From Lytechinus pictus (Eukaryota > Echinodermata > Echinoidea > Temnopleuroida > Toxopneustidae): 64,000 nt of DNA. Below, piece by piece: positions 11,501 through 23,000 of the stretch. How positions within the stretch are numbered: the first letter of the stretch is position 1; each line of letters opens with the position of its first letter. Under the pieces are notes generated by a model that was given only the letters and a program-made list of their open reading frames with translations, did no database searches and was not told where the DNA came from. The position numbers and the translations under genes are program-made. The DNA lies in the NCBI RefSeq assembly GCF_037042905.1, contig NC_087247.1, positions 81,272,920-81,336,919 of the forward strand, given 5' to 3'.

Positions 11501-14500
11501 AAGTCGATATGTTTCTCGCAATTAGACTAAGTTAGAGACTAGAGTTTTCATTATTCGTTTTACTTTTACGTTTTAGCGAGGTACACATCCTGCGTATTCA
11601 TAATTTTCATAAATAAAAAATGTTCAGCTTGCGCTACGCGCTCACATCAATAGATAGCCATCCCGTTCATGATTACAAAAAGTGCTTGTAGAATGTGTAG
11701 TTATCATCTCAGGATACCAAAAATTTTCAGCTTGTGCTTCGCGCTCGCATTATTTATTTGGTGAGATATCATCTTCATGACCCAATGCAAACAGCTAGTC
11801 CTTAACTAGACCAAAAGCTTCAGTCTCTGTATTTTGGTTGTTCCGCTGAACTGCGTTATTGGCTCCACTCACCCATTCATAGGTGAATGGGGATTATAGT
11901 AAAATGTCAGAAATTGTTAAATAATCCCCAGAAACGACGGTTATTCCTGTCTAGTCCTTAACAGGTCCCTTTTCAAGTCAGTAGGTTCTACATAATACCT
12001 TGCACTTCTTGCTCGATTTTGAGACATAGGCAAAATATTTGTGTGTTGCCCCGCCCTCCAAATGTTCGTTTGCCTCCCCGAGGTTAAAATCCTGGTGCCG
12101 CAATTGCCCCGGACCCGATCCGCATAGCACTGGCCCCCAAAAGTTCCACAACCGAGAACGAAGAACAGATGAATTGAAAGAAAAGGAATGGAAGTAAAGA
12201 TATGTTATTTTCTGAATACCATGTCAAAATCAATCTCAAAGTTAGATTCTCATGAAAAGGTGATTTTTTTTCTCGCTCGCTCAGGAATTATATTAAGCAA
12301 CTTTTTGTTGCACGCGCCATGCTGTGCCCCCTCTTTTTTGTACTTATCATGCATTGAGCTTCGCCCTAATGCTTGAGGTACAATCAGAAAAAATCCTGTT
12401 CATACCATGATACTACCGGGAAATTTTTGGCTCTTGCCCCCCCCCCCCCCCCCCCTGGCCACCGACCCCTGTTACGCCCCTGAAGACTCCAACTCGGGCG
12501 TCGTGCACAGGAAAGTACAAGGCACAACACCCGCAAAACTTCCATGGTATTTTTTTATTATTTACATGTAGACACTAGATTACGACCTGTTATAGACATT
12601 AATGTTTCCTATGAAACTTACCGAATGATATGAAGCCACAATTTCCCTTATGTTACTCTTTCTATAATTAGAACTCTTGTAGAAAATTTGTTGGATTTTA
12701 TTTATCTATACACCTTTATACGCCTAATGCATATGAAGGTACGAAATATCTGTTAATTCTAAATATGAAAAATTTGAGGTTTCTTACCAGACCAATCTGG
12801 TGTAGATCCCTCAATCCATTCGTAAACACCACAAATACAATAGGCTTGACCCTTGAACCGCTTCGTTATGACGTAGCTTCGATGAGCAATCTTACAAAAT
12901 GCCATTTTGAAGAACAATTTATAGATAAAAATTATTATTTAACAAATTACATTTAAATTTTAATTATAAATAATTATTATTACACTGTAAACAAATTTTA
13001 ATCAGTTTTAGTTTGCATCCCTTGATTTCAACCCAAACTGAGACAAAAGATTAAGTTAAACCAAAGTTCAGAATATAGTTCATAGTATTTTAATAGATCT
13101 AGATTTAATATGGCAAATTGCTGTAACCAGACAGATACTGACACACCAGACAATGATCAATTTCAGCAGTTGAAATCACTTAAACACTTAATTAATTGCT
13201 TGATTGTTGAAACAACAACTGTGTTTCTCCTTTGCATATGCCAATTTTTCTTGCCCTCCCCCCTAACAATCTAAATAAAGGAAATTGGTGGCTTTCAAAG
13301 ATAGGCCTGTAGATGTCCTTTAAGTTGCATATTTCATATAATCTTTAGTTCTCTCTTCTTCTTTTTCCCCTTTTATTTGCTATTCCAATCGTTGTGATGG
13401 TACCAGCCAAGAGTATGGTAAGTAATTTATTTGCTCAAGATTTTTTTATTATTTTTTTTTACCAAGGTACTTGTAAAGAAGAAAAACAAGACATTTTGTT
13501 GAGATGCAGTACGTTGCCTTTATATTCTTATACTTTATTTACTCTTATAAAAAGTATTTTTGTTTTTAGTGTGTATTTTCATTATATGAGAGTACATTGT
13601 AAAAATAAAATAAAATAAGATGTGTTCTAATGAGCACAAAATTAAAGATAATTGCAAATTGACTCTGATATTACAATTAATTTAGAGTTGGCTACTACGA
13701 GCTTTATATGTATCATTGCTGACATTTATCAAAGGTAGATTATCATATCTAATTTTCATTTTCCCGTTATCTCACTTGAAAGGCATCCATGGCACCTGTA
13801 GGCTTCATAGGTTTAGGCAACATGGGGGCTCACATGGCTAAGAATCTTATCAACAAGGGCTATCCAGTTGTTGTCAATGATGTTTATCCTGAAGCTGTAG
13901 CTGATCTAGCTGACCTTGGTGCCCAGGTTGGAGATACTCCAGCTGATGTAGCTCAGAAAGCTGATCGTATCATCACCATGCTGCCTTCTAGTCCAAATGT
14001 CTTGGAAGTTTATACTGGAGAAAATGGAATTTTATCGTAAGGCACTTGTTCCCTTTTAAAGGCTTGACAATAACATCATAACTTGTTTTGTTGTTTACAC
14101 AGAAAACTCAGACAAATTGAGAGGTGAAAGTTTGAACAATATCGAGCAATAAATAATGAAGTTATGAATTGTAAAAATTAGTAATCACTATGCCCATGGA
14201 GACTTTAAATTGGCTGCATATGTTATGTCATAGTGATGTGAGGCAAGGACTACTCTTCCATGTACTCAATACTTAAAATGGCTAAAATGTCACTTTTTCA
14301 AAAGTTTCATTTTAAATTATATTCTTCTTTCATAAGGACATAAAACAATATCGGCCTACTACCTGGGGCCTGGATATATTTAGATTACTGCCTCCTGATA
14401 ATTAAGTACATGGCTTATGGGAAAGTCAAAGTTATGACTTGTCATAATTTACTTAGCCAGTTGCCAATTTGAAATCTACATAGTCTTAGGGATCTTTTTT

Positions 14501-17500
14501 TTTTCGGATTTCTTTCAAACTTTCTCCTTTGCAACACAACATTTTATGACCAAGGCTGGATTCCCCTTTAAGTAAACAAGGTCCTATCATTCTTTCATGA
14601 TCATAAAGATTTATTTATTTAAGAGACTGTCCAAATCTGATATGAAAATAATGATTATAAAATGTACCTAAGGGATATTTTGTTTACTGTATTATGAAAT
14701 CACAAAAAAAAGATAAAGTGGATTGGTTCATTATGCACTGCACAAAGAAAAAACAACAACATATTTTACACCTTTCCGATTACTATACTTAAGTTTGATT
14801 ATTGATATGTTATGGAAATTTGACCAAAATTTGTTTATGTGATTGAGGGTCAAGGAAGTTATATCTTGTTCAGCTGTGAACCTAGACAACTGATATCGCT
14901 CATCATCTGCCAAGTAGGTTATTTAGAACTGAAAGGCCAGTTTAATTCAATTCAAATTCATTTCCGCATCTGGCACAAAAAAGCATTATTTTTTTTACCA
15001 TGAAATGGGAATGACATTACTCTTTACATTGTATGACTAAGTACAGCATTTGAAGGTAATCTCTTTGGTTTTGTCAACCACATCTTCAAAAGTCTAAAGG
15101 AAGCAGACTATTGTTGTTCTTGTTACCCACTCCTTATTTATTGAGGATAATTTGTTTTCTTCATGTACAGGTCAGTAAAGCCAGGTACATTATTGATAGA
15201 TAGCAGTACGATTGACCCTCAGGTATCTAAAGATGTAGCAGCAATAGCAGAGAAGAAAGGAGCTACATTCATGGATGCACCTGTGTCAGGTGGTATGTAT
15301 ATTTGTGCCAACATGATAACCTGAAAATATTAGATACATACAGATAGAGGTGTAGTAAAGTAGGTGCATGACCAATGCACTTGATTAGCTTCACTAGGAT
15401 TTCCTCAATGTAGTATTTTATTTGTCAGAGTGAGTTATGACTTATGTATTTACCATTTATATGAAAAGATTAACATTCTGTATAACTATTGAATGAACAA
15501 TTTTGTAGCATACTGTAAATGATTTTCAAGCTATATACATATCTTGTTTTTTCACAGAACAACCCGAGTGTAATATATTTCAGTTCTACTATCCTTCTAA
15601 AAGATCTAGCTCTAAATCATGTACATGGGATAAAACTTCATTTCCGACATTTCTACGCTCTCGTTGTTATTTTTAAAACAAGAATTCATCAAAAAAATGA
15701 AAAAATATTGTGAAAAGACGGAAGAGACTTGCCCGATGTTTACGCCGCCATCTTGTTTCTTATTGTACTTCCTCAACGTTACGCGACGCTCGCGTATGTT
15801 ATTGTGAAAGGATTCTTGAAGTGTGAAATTTTATTTTTTGTTGGTAATCATAGGTGTGAATGCTGCTCGAGATGGTATGTTGACATTCATGGTTGGAGGT
15901 AAGACTGAAGAGTTTGTTGCTGCTGAGGAACTATTACTCAATATGGGTAAAAAGGTGTGGCATACAGGAGCAGTAGGTACAGGAGAGGTATGTTGAGAGT
16001 GGTATGAGGATTTATTGCCTTTCTTTTTTACATTTGTTTGGTACTTGTCCTTTTCCACAAATTGGAATTAGTGGTGGTGATGGTGGTTGTAATGATGATG
16101 TCATGTACATCGACTGAATCTCTGAAGCAAAGTCTAAAGCAAAAGAAAATATACTATTGTACATATAGTTGATTACTAAATCTTAGAAAGCTTTATAACA
16201 ACAATAATATTGGGATTTATATAGCACTTTTTGTTAGAGGTTACAAAGTGCAGCAATTATTACCCAGGCTTAAGGTTGAACTTCCGCTCTATCAACAGCA
16301 CTCGGTGCATTCAAGGAATTAATCCTACCAGGTACCCATTTACCTCTTCTAGCTGTAGTGTAACACAATGTGGATGAATATCTTGCTGATGGAAAACGTG
16401 CCAGGGCTGGGATTTGAAAAATGACCCTCTGTTTGAAAGACCAGAGTCAGAACCACTTAACGATAACACACCAAAATTATATGAACTTATAAAAGCGTTT
16501 TGAATTACATGTATTGACCGTGTTTTGAGATTATGATATCATTACTTCAACAATGGTTATATATATTGAGATGTTAATTTTCTTTATGATGCAGGCAGCA
16601 AAGATATGCAATAACATGTTACTGGCCATCTCCATGATTGGTGTATCTGAAGTCATGAATCTTGGTACAAGGTACAGTATTTCTTATTACCTCTGTTACT
16701 GGGTCAGATGCATAAAAAGTAGCATTTGCTTTTGCTTAATTCCATATGCATAAAAATGAGCGAGCAAATGCTTTTGCTAGTAAGTTCAAGTAGTCGCTGA
16801 CTGCTAGCATTTCCTTGGCGATTAAGCTATTGCTAAAAAGTGTATGCATTAAGCGCACATTTAGCTTGGGTTTTTTTCAAGCTCCGTCAGAGCAGCTTTC
16901 ATCAAGGCGTACGTGCTTTTTAATCATGTTTATGCACCCGAGAGAGAACCCAATGGTGTCCAGTAGCCTACATGAACATGTTTTCTTCTTAGTAGATGCA
17001 AACAAAATGTCAAAACATAAATTTATTAAATAGAAACAAGTTAGTTTGACGCCACATGTAAGGAAACAAGTGGAATGCCTCTGGCGGTCTAACCTGCATC
17101 ATGCGATTCAATATAGCAGCAGTGCTGACTTTGACAACTACTATAACTCGCACAAGATGTTCAGTGATACTTGGTTACTCTTATATCCACGTTTTATGAA
17201 CTAGACTAATACACTTAGAGAGATACATGTATGATGGTAATTCACCAAATACCCCCAACATGGCCAAAATTCATTGACCTTTGACCTTGAACATGTGACC
17301 TGAAACTCTCACAGGATGTTCAGTGATACCTGATTACTCTTATGTCCAAGTTTTTTTTTAACTAGACCAATATACTTTCAAAGTTATGATGGTAATTCAA
17401 CAAATACCCCCAATTTGGCCAAAGTTCATTGACCCTAAGTGACCTTTGACCTTGGTCATGTGGCATGAAACTTGCAAAGGATGTTCAGTGATACTTGATT

Positions 17501-20080
17501 ACTATTATGTCCAAGTCTCATGAATCAGATCCATAAACTTTCAAAGTTATGATGGTAATTCAACAGATACCCCCAATTCGGCCAAAGTTCATTGACCCTA
17601 AATGACCTTTGACCTTGGTCATGTGACGTGAAACTCATGCAGGATGTTCAGTGATACTTGATTTACCTTATGTCCAAGTTTCATGAACTAGGTCCATATA
17701 TTTTCTAAGTTATGATGACATTTCAAAAACTTAACCTTAGGTTAAGATTTTGATGATGATTCCCCCAACATGGTCCGAGTTCATTGACCCGAAATGACCT
17801 CTGACCTTGGTCATGTGACATGAAACTCAGGCAGGATGTTCAGTAATACTTGATTAACCTTATGGCCAAGGTTCATGAATCAGATCCATAAATTTCAAAG
17901 TTATGATGGTAATTCAACAGATACCCCCAATTCGGCCAAAGTTCATTGACCCTAAATGACCTTTGACCTTGGTCATGTGACGTGAAACTCATGCAGGATG
18001 TTCAGTGATACTTGATTTACCTTATGTCCAAGTTTCATGAACTAGGTCCATATATTTTCTAAGTTATGATGACATTTCAAAAACTTAACCTTAGGTTAAG
18101 ATTTTGATGATGATCCCCCCAACTTGTTCTGAGTTCATTGACCCGAAATGACCTTTGACCTTGGTCATGTGACATGAAACTCAGGCAGGATGTTCAGTAA
18201 TACTTGATTAACCTTATGGCCAAGTTTCATGAACTGGGTCCGTATACTTTCTAAGTTATGCTGTCATTTAAAAAACTTAACCTTCGGTTAAGACGCCGCT
18301 GCCGTCGGAAAAGCGGCGCCTATAGTCTCACTCTGCTATGCAGGTGAGACAAAAATGTTCTATGAAAGAAGCGGTAATTTGCACTGCCACTCCTTTGTCC
18401 TGCCTTTTCTGATATCGCTATTGTTGAAACCACTAGCGATTGCCTTCTGAAGGCAAGAAAAGGGTTTAAGCAAAAGCAAAGGGTTATGCATATGAAATAA
18501 AGCAATTGCGGAGGCATGATCTTTCGCTTGGTTAGCATTTGCTTGTGCTTGAAGCAATTGCTACTTTTTATGCATCAGACCCATTATGTTTGGCCTTCAA
18601 GTGTCATAATGACAACATATATGATTATATAGAGTTGTATTCTCTTGATTATATTTCCAGTTTCGGGTTAAAGAAATATTTTACTTAACAAATGTAAAGA
18701 ATGGCCCCAATAACATTTTCCCTGCAACAATCCTGTTACACTGAGGTGCCTTCACCTGCTCTTGGTGGTTTTTTAAGTCGGATGCTCTGGGGTCAGACAA
18801 TCCATGTATGCATGTAGAAACAGCAACAGACAATTGGAAGTTGAAAAAAATGCCATCTGAAAGCATCAATGTCTTGGCAAAGAGCTTTGCCTTATTTGCT
18901 TCACATGATGGTAAGAGTTGAATTTTTTCAAGTTCTCTTGAAAGTAGTTCTAATTTTCAGTACGCAAGAAAATGGATTGCAGTAATCCTTGGACATCTGA
19001 TTGGGTCTCATTACTCTGAGTTTGATTTGAATTTGAGTATTAGCTTATCAGTTTTTTTAATTGTTAATCCCAGTATAACAAGGGACAATTTCAAAAAGTT
19101 TGTTTTATACTGTTCTTATGATTACAGGTTAGGTTTAGATAAGAAGATATTAGCCGATATCTTAAGTACAAGCACTGGTCGCTGCTGGTCTGTAGATACC
19201 TACAATCCTGTTCCAGGGGTAATAGAAGGAGTTCCATCAAGTAATAATTATCAAGGAGGATTTGGTACTGCTCTCATGGCAAAGGTAGGAATCACCCTTC
19301 TACTTTGTCAAAGCATAGTTCAAGTTCTGGTATAGAAGTCTAGTTTCGATAGGAATGCTTAGAAGCATACACCAGAATGCTTATATGTAGAGCAAGGTTC
19401 ATTAAAATAGTTCAGGCTTGATTGAAATTATATTCATTTCATTTCCATATACTTTTTTCTTGGTGTAGATCACACAAGAAACAACAATTGGGAACACACT
19501 ATAAATTGACTTGCATTTTTCAGTCATTTTTATGATCTTCATTTGCTCTTTGCAATTATAAATTTTCCTGAAAAAGCATTTGACAGAAATATTTTTATTG
19601 TATATAATTCTGTACAATTTTTATCTTTAGCATAATTGTTTAGAGCTGATATGAATTGCAAACATAACTGTTAATGCATCAAGGTTTTCAATCATGATTC
19701 GGAAATAATGTGAAGTGCAGTCATATTTGGTATGGCCCTCGAGACAAAGAAACAAATCTCTTGGTCTTCTTGTATTTATGCAGCAGGTACCCTATGCAGA
19801 CTTATAACAGAGGCTTGAAAATCTTTGTTTTGTATAAAAAAAAAAAAAATGTGAGTTTACAGAGTGCAACTTGTCAAATGTCGTTGTAAATGATTGTGTT
19901 CATTCTCTTTGTTTACAGGACCTTGGTTTATCCAATGCAGCAGCTATCAACACCAAGTCACCTATTCCATTGGGTTCACTTAGTAATCAAATATATCGTC
20001 TTATGTGCAACCAAGGATATTCACTCAAAGATTTCTCATCAGTTTATCAGTTTCTCAAGGAGCAGCAGGATTCATCATAG
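8459..20080 (+). CDS. HIBADH: 3-hydroxyisobutyrate dehydrogenase, mitochondrial (8 exons)
   Basis: HIBADH oxidises 3-hydroxyisobutyrate to methylmalonate semialdehyde with NAD+ in valine catabolism in the mitochondrial matrix. The exons are 8459-8555, 13407-13417, 13783-14036, 15171-15292, 15854-15987, 16595-16671, 19128-19284 and 19919-20080. All junctions are GT/AG, the phases agree, and the total is 1014 nt = 337 residues; the human protein is known to be about 336. Residues 1-32 form an R/S-rich transit peptide. The Rossmann loop GFIGLGNMG is at 43-51, the substrate-binding DAPVSGG at 156-162, and the catalytic Lys is K209 in AAKICNN. The C-terminal domain contains GRCWS and [14 protein letters not shown]. 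Introns hold many repeats. The 11-nt exon 2 is the least certain piece; everything from exon 3 on is very secure. Confidence 0.95.
8816..9301. mobile_element. TA-flanked MITE, AAGTCTGCGCA motif family
   Basis: The 486-bp element is flanked by TA on both sides (8814-8815 and 9302-9303). Its left end begins TGGCAAGTTCCCCC. Its right end, read inward on the other strand, begins TGATGGTGGGCCCC. Both lead into the motif AAGTCTGCGCA. Motif copies are at 8833-8843 (-), 9078-9088 (+, one change) and 9277-9287 (+). It lies in HIBADH intron 1. It is not assigned to a known superfamily. Confidence 0.55.
9364..11288. mobile_element. DNA element with eight GTTACGTATGGGAC motifs
   Basis: Inverted ends TGGGCAAGTCCAAGAA occur at 9364-9379 and, on the other strand, at 11288-11273. 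Inside, the exact 14-mer GTTACGTATGGGAC occurs eight times: + at 10124, 10456 and 10475; - at 10288, 10886, 10901, 11088 and 11250. There is no coding capacity. A fold-back sequence at 9559-9968 is nested inside. A TA is present at the right end, but the left flank reads TG, so the target duplication is uncertain. Confidence 0.55.
9559..9970. repeat. Fold-back element with ~65-bp inverted arms
   Basis: The arm at 9559-9626 (GTAGCCAGGCGGCTTCTAGA onward) is repeated in reverse complement at 9893-9969 with a 6-bp insertion. The loop contains a 200-bp segment (9686-9885) that recurs almost unchanged at 15584-15783. Confidence 0.8.
11600..11780. repeat. CGCTTCGCGCTCGC-type interspersed repeat
   Basis: Two related phrases (CAGCTTGCGCTACGCGCTC and CAGCTTGTGCTTCGCGCTCG) occur about 110 bp apart. 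Relatives appear at 51870-52480, for example GCTCGCGCTTTGCGCTCGC near 52220. It is non-coding. Confidence 0.55.
13407..13417 (+). CDS. HIBADH: HIBADH exon 2, predicted 11-nt microexon
   Basis: Exon 1 ends in phase 1 but exon 3 starts in phase 0, so 2 nt (mod 3) are missing. Eleven bases bounded by TACCAG| and |GTAAGT supply exactly that and encode A-K-S-M just before [12 protein letters not shown]. The upstream run TTCTCTCTTCTTC is a good pyrimidine tract with no intervening AG. With it the gene has eight exons, the same number as known for human HIBADH, and a length within one residue of human. Confidence 0.6.
13783..14036 (+). CDS. HIBADH: HIBADH exon 3 (NAD-binding domain)
   Basis: The acceptor is CTTGAAAG| and the donor |GTAAGG. 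The exon encodes the Rossmann glycine-rich loop GFIGLGNMG, the ADP-ribose-binding strand ([10 protein letters not shown]), and [19 protein letters not shown]. It ends after two bases of a Ser codon. Confidence 0.97.
15171..15292 (+). CDS. HIBADH: HIBADH exon 4
   Basis: The acceptor is TGTACAG| and the donor |GTATGT. The exon encodes [20 protein letters not shown] and, at its end, the substrate-binding signature MDAPVSG. The final Gly codon is split with the next exon. Confidence 0.97.
15584..15783. repeat. Second copy of a 200-bp dispersed repeat
   Basis: This is equal in length to 9686-9885, with only about four substitutions seen by eye, in the same orientation. Both copies are in HIBADH introns (introns 1 and 4). 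This copy lacks the fold-back arms found around the first. Confidence 0.85.
15854..15987 (+). CDS. HIBADH: HIBADH exon 5
   Basis: The acceptor is ATCATAG| and the donor |GTATGT. The exon encodes [16 protein letters not shown] and then [11 protein letters not shown], which leads into the catalytic lysine segment. It ends in phase 0. Confidence 0.97.
16197..16470 (-). mobile_element. tRNA-derived SINE, reverse copy
   Basis: The reverse complement matches the SINE at 4213-4528: a degraded head (GACCCTCTGTTTGAAAG, + strand), the body ATTCAAGGAATTAATCC and GGTACCCATTTACC, and the tail AAGTGCTATATAAATCCC ending near (ATT)-like sequence at 16203. The B-box is damaged. It lies in HIBADH intron 5. 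Confidence 0.8.
16595..16671 (+). CDS. HIBADH: HIBADH exon 6 (catalytic lysine)
   Basis: The acceptor is GATGCAG| and the donor |GTACAG. The exon encodes [16 protein letters not shown], with the invariant catalytic Lys (residue 209 of the model) and the two Asn that follow it. Its last codon (Arg) is split. Confidence 0.97.
16701..18582. mobile_element. TIR element (Harbinger-like?) hosting a tandem-core repeat
   Basis: The terminal inverted repeats read GGGTCAGATGCATAAAAAGT at the left and, on the other strand, GGGTCTGATGCATAAAAAGT at the right, followed by AGCAWTTGC. Flanking triplets are ACT and ATT, a possible imperfect 3-bp duplication. Without the nested element at 17066-18350 it is about 600 bp, a MITE in HIBADH intron 6. 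Confidence 0.7.
17066..18350 (+). mobile_element. Tandem-core repeat element (pearl-like), copy A
   Basis: The element starts ACAAGTGGAATGCCTCTGGC and continues with a block (GATTCAATATAGCAGCAG) shared with copies at 32012 and 63608. The core is about seven tandem units of roughly 155-195 bp, each with TGACCTTTGACCTTGGTCA and GTTTCATGAA. It ends with a GC-rich hairpin (GCCGTCGGAAAAGCGGC) and a terminal hairpin GTCTCAC...GTGAGAC at 18325-18350. This architecture resembles pearl elements known from bivalves and echinoderms and Helentron-type non-autonomous elements; the classification is inference. Confidence 0.75.
19128..19284 (+). CDS. HIBADH: HIBADH exon 7
   Basis: The acceptor is GATTACAG| and the donor |GTAGGA. 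The exon encodes the start of the all-helical C-terminal domain, with [17 protein letters not shown] and [14 protein letters not shown], both strongly conserved in the family. Confidence 0.97.
19919..20080 (+). CDS. HIBADH: HIBADH exon 8 (stop codon)
   Basis: The acceptor is GTTTACAG|. The exon encodes [20 protein letters not shown] and ends [17 protein letters not shown] with TAG at 20078-20080. Candidate poly(A) signals AATAAA occur at 20244 and 20770, so the 3' UTR probably reaches about 20.3 or 20.8 kb. Confidence 0.97.
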   Translation, partial: DLGLSNAAAINTKSPIPLGSLSNQIYRLMCNQGYSLKDFSSVYQFLKEQQDSS

Positions 20081-23000
20081 TCATCAAGCTTTCATAAAGC
20101 TGTTATACATGACTGCTGATTCTCACCTGTTATGGGAGTGCATTTCCTGTAACCTGTATGACAATGTTTGAATTGTTCATTCAGATGCTTGTATAAGATG
20201 TGAATATTAATGTGAAGATTGGATTTCGTCTGTAGCTCAAGGGAATAAAAATGAAGGTGAATCTGATTTAGCACCAATATCAGGTGACCAGTCTTATATA
20301 ACAGCTTTATGAAACACCACCCATAGTTTACTGGTTGATATTCATAAAAGTAGATAGTTTATTGAAGTGAATGCTTTTACTATTAGACAATGTTTTCAGC
20401 CATCTTTGTCACAATCATTATTCTTGTTGTAAATGCACTACAGTAGTAAATGCGTCACTACTACTGAATCACGGTGACTTCTCAAATGCATTTAAATACT
20501 GTCTTGAAATTGATATCCTTTCCGACAAATTTATTGAACAAGAGGAACACTTCAACATTTGGGACTTGTAGTCAATTGGATGGCTTTTGAAATGTATTTG
20601 AAGATGAAATATGAAATACTCTGAGACTATTGCTTTAATGAATATCAATCTTTTTATCTGCATTTTTATTTGAAATGAAAGTGTCAGTTTAAATGTGAAT
20701 GAGAGTTTACATTTTAAAAGACATGAATGGGACTGAATGAAGGGACCTATTATCTCTATGTCTATTGAAAATAAAATGTGGTATCTTTTATCCTATTCTG
20801 AAATAAGATGAAGCCCTTGATAGATTGCATCCTTAATTGGCTGAGCACTGTTACTAAGGTAATTGTCGGATCCTTTCATGAAAAACACTCCTGTTGACAA
20901 TGCTTACTTTATGGTATCTCAATTTTTATTATTGAAAGTTATGGCTGAATAATTAAAAAGAGATGGGATAGCATTATAATCTAGTTTAAAAATCATGAAG
21001 TATTGTATATATTTAACAGAGTGGGAAAATATGGAGATGAAGGACTTGTTATTAGGACTTCACATTGTGTGCTTATTCATCCTTTTTCCTGTAATTCTTT
21101 ATTGATTTCAAGTTTGATTTGTTCCCTGTATTCTACAATCATATATCTTACTTTATTTATTTACATATAATGTACTGCAAAGTACCCCCCCCCCCCAAAA
21201 AAAAAAAAAAAAAAATACACACGCTCATCTTGTCTTTGTAAAAAGAATGGTAGTTTATATTTGAGGTGTGGGTTTTGGTTCCAAATTCATTCACACTACG
21301 ACTTATTGATGTACATGCATTGTTAGACAAAGAGACCCAAATTAAAGTGGGAAGATTGTTTGCAACCATGCTTTGAAACCCTGGGTTTTTTTTTATTTGA
21401 ACTTGAAGTAAACTTGTGTTCAGTATTTCAACCTTTTACATTTCACAAATGGCACTGGTGTTATGTTTACATATTATTATTGTCATGATCATATATTATA
21501 GGTTTTTATACTCCTACCAAACAAAGTTTGAAGGGGTAGGGGGTAGATATGAATCAGTGTGAGGCTATGCAGATGGGCAGGCAGACAGATCTTGGGACCA
21601 TGGAAATCTGTTTGACCTAGCCAAACTTCCATTTACAAGATGTAAATGAATTCTGTTTTGAAAAAAAAAATGCTTTGATTTTAAAAACAATTCTTGGACT
21701 TGAAAGGTTGAGCAGAATCTACTGTACTTCCTCAGACTGTGAATACATGTTGGTCTTGGAGGAAAGACATGGAAGACCTTTGTTCTATATGTGTCAAATA
21801 CTGTGTTGTCATTTGTGGCATATTTAATGTTATGGCAATACATGTAGGTTGATAATTTTTTTTAAACACTTCCTTGGTTTATACCCAATGCTAAGAGGAT
21901 TTGTTATGTACATTGAATGTGTTGGGTACTGAATTGTAATGGTATCTTCCTCATCATAAGATCATCTTAGTAGGAGACAGGTTGCAATCACCTTCATGAA
22001 CATTTCAAATAGTTGTAAGGCCTGTTCAACCATATGCAAAAGACAGTACACCCAACAAAATTTCTGTGTATGAATTGGATATGAGCTAGGCTCCAAACAT
22101 TTAACCAACCTAGGATAATTCGTTTGCCCCAGTGCTGCAGAATGTTGTGTTCAAAACTAAATGAAAAATATAATCTTTTGAGAGTTGAATCTGAGAGCGC
22201 AGACACACTGTGCCATATTGTGGTTGATGCACAGACTCATGATTGAAACCTTTATGAATTTTGGCCATGAGTAGAGGTTTTAAGAAATGTATCCTGATAA
22301 ATGGAGGTCTATGGATGATAATCATGTATTTTAAATTAGGAATAAATGAAGAAATATATCTAAAGGCAATGAATGAATGAATTTCTGTTTATGTTATGAA
22401 GTATTGTGTTGTGTACCATGTTGAAAAGGAAGGTTCACCCAGACATCAAATTGGTTTTTAATTAAAAAAGAAAAGGAAAGAAACATAAATGGTCTGGTAC
22501 GAATCCATTAGAGTCGGTTATGATTGTATTATGTGTTTAATAACTTCTTGACATCCCATGCCACCTGCTACCCCATATGTCATATATAAATCTTCTGAAA
22601 AAATTAAAAATGATTTTATGATGCAACATGTATCAGACATATTATTTCAAGCCTGATCAGATGAGAAAATGTCTTCAGTCATTGTGGAGCATTATAGATT
22701 TAGGAGGTATTCCTATGGGGTAGCTTCTAGCAAGTAATGTGTAAAAAACATAAAAACTGTATATATACAGTTTTCGTCAAATCTTTAGTATCCTTCCATT
22801 ATTCATCTGCGTTTTCTTTTTCTTTCAAACCTGATGTCAGGGTGGAACGAAATGACAAGTAAATATTTTTTCTTACTGATACAAATGATATTTTCATCTC
22901 TTTTGTAAATTAAGGCTCTGGTGTCTCACTAAAAATGCTCTACAAAATTGAGAAATGGCTTTAATGAATTATGTTGTGTATGTGTACCATTTGATTGTAA

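Noticed and set aside
13394..13618. 74-residue frame starting at 13394 as a HIBADH start
   Set aside because: It runs past a strong donor at 13418, and its upstream ATG would give no transit peptide; exon 1 at 8459 does.
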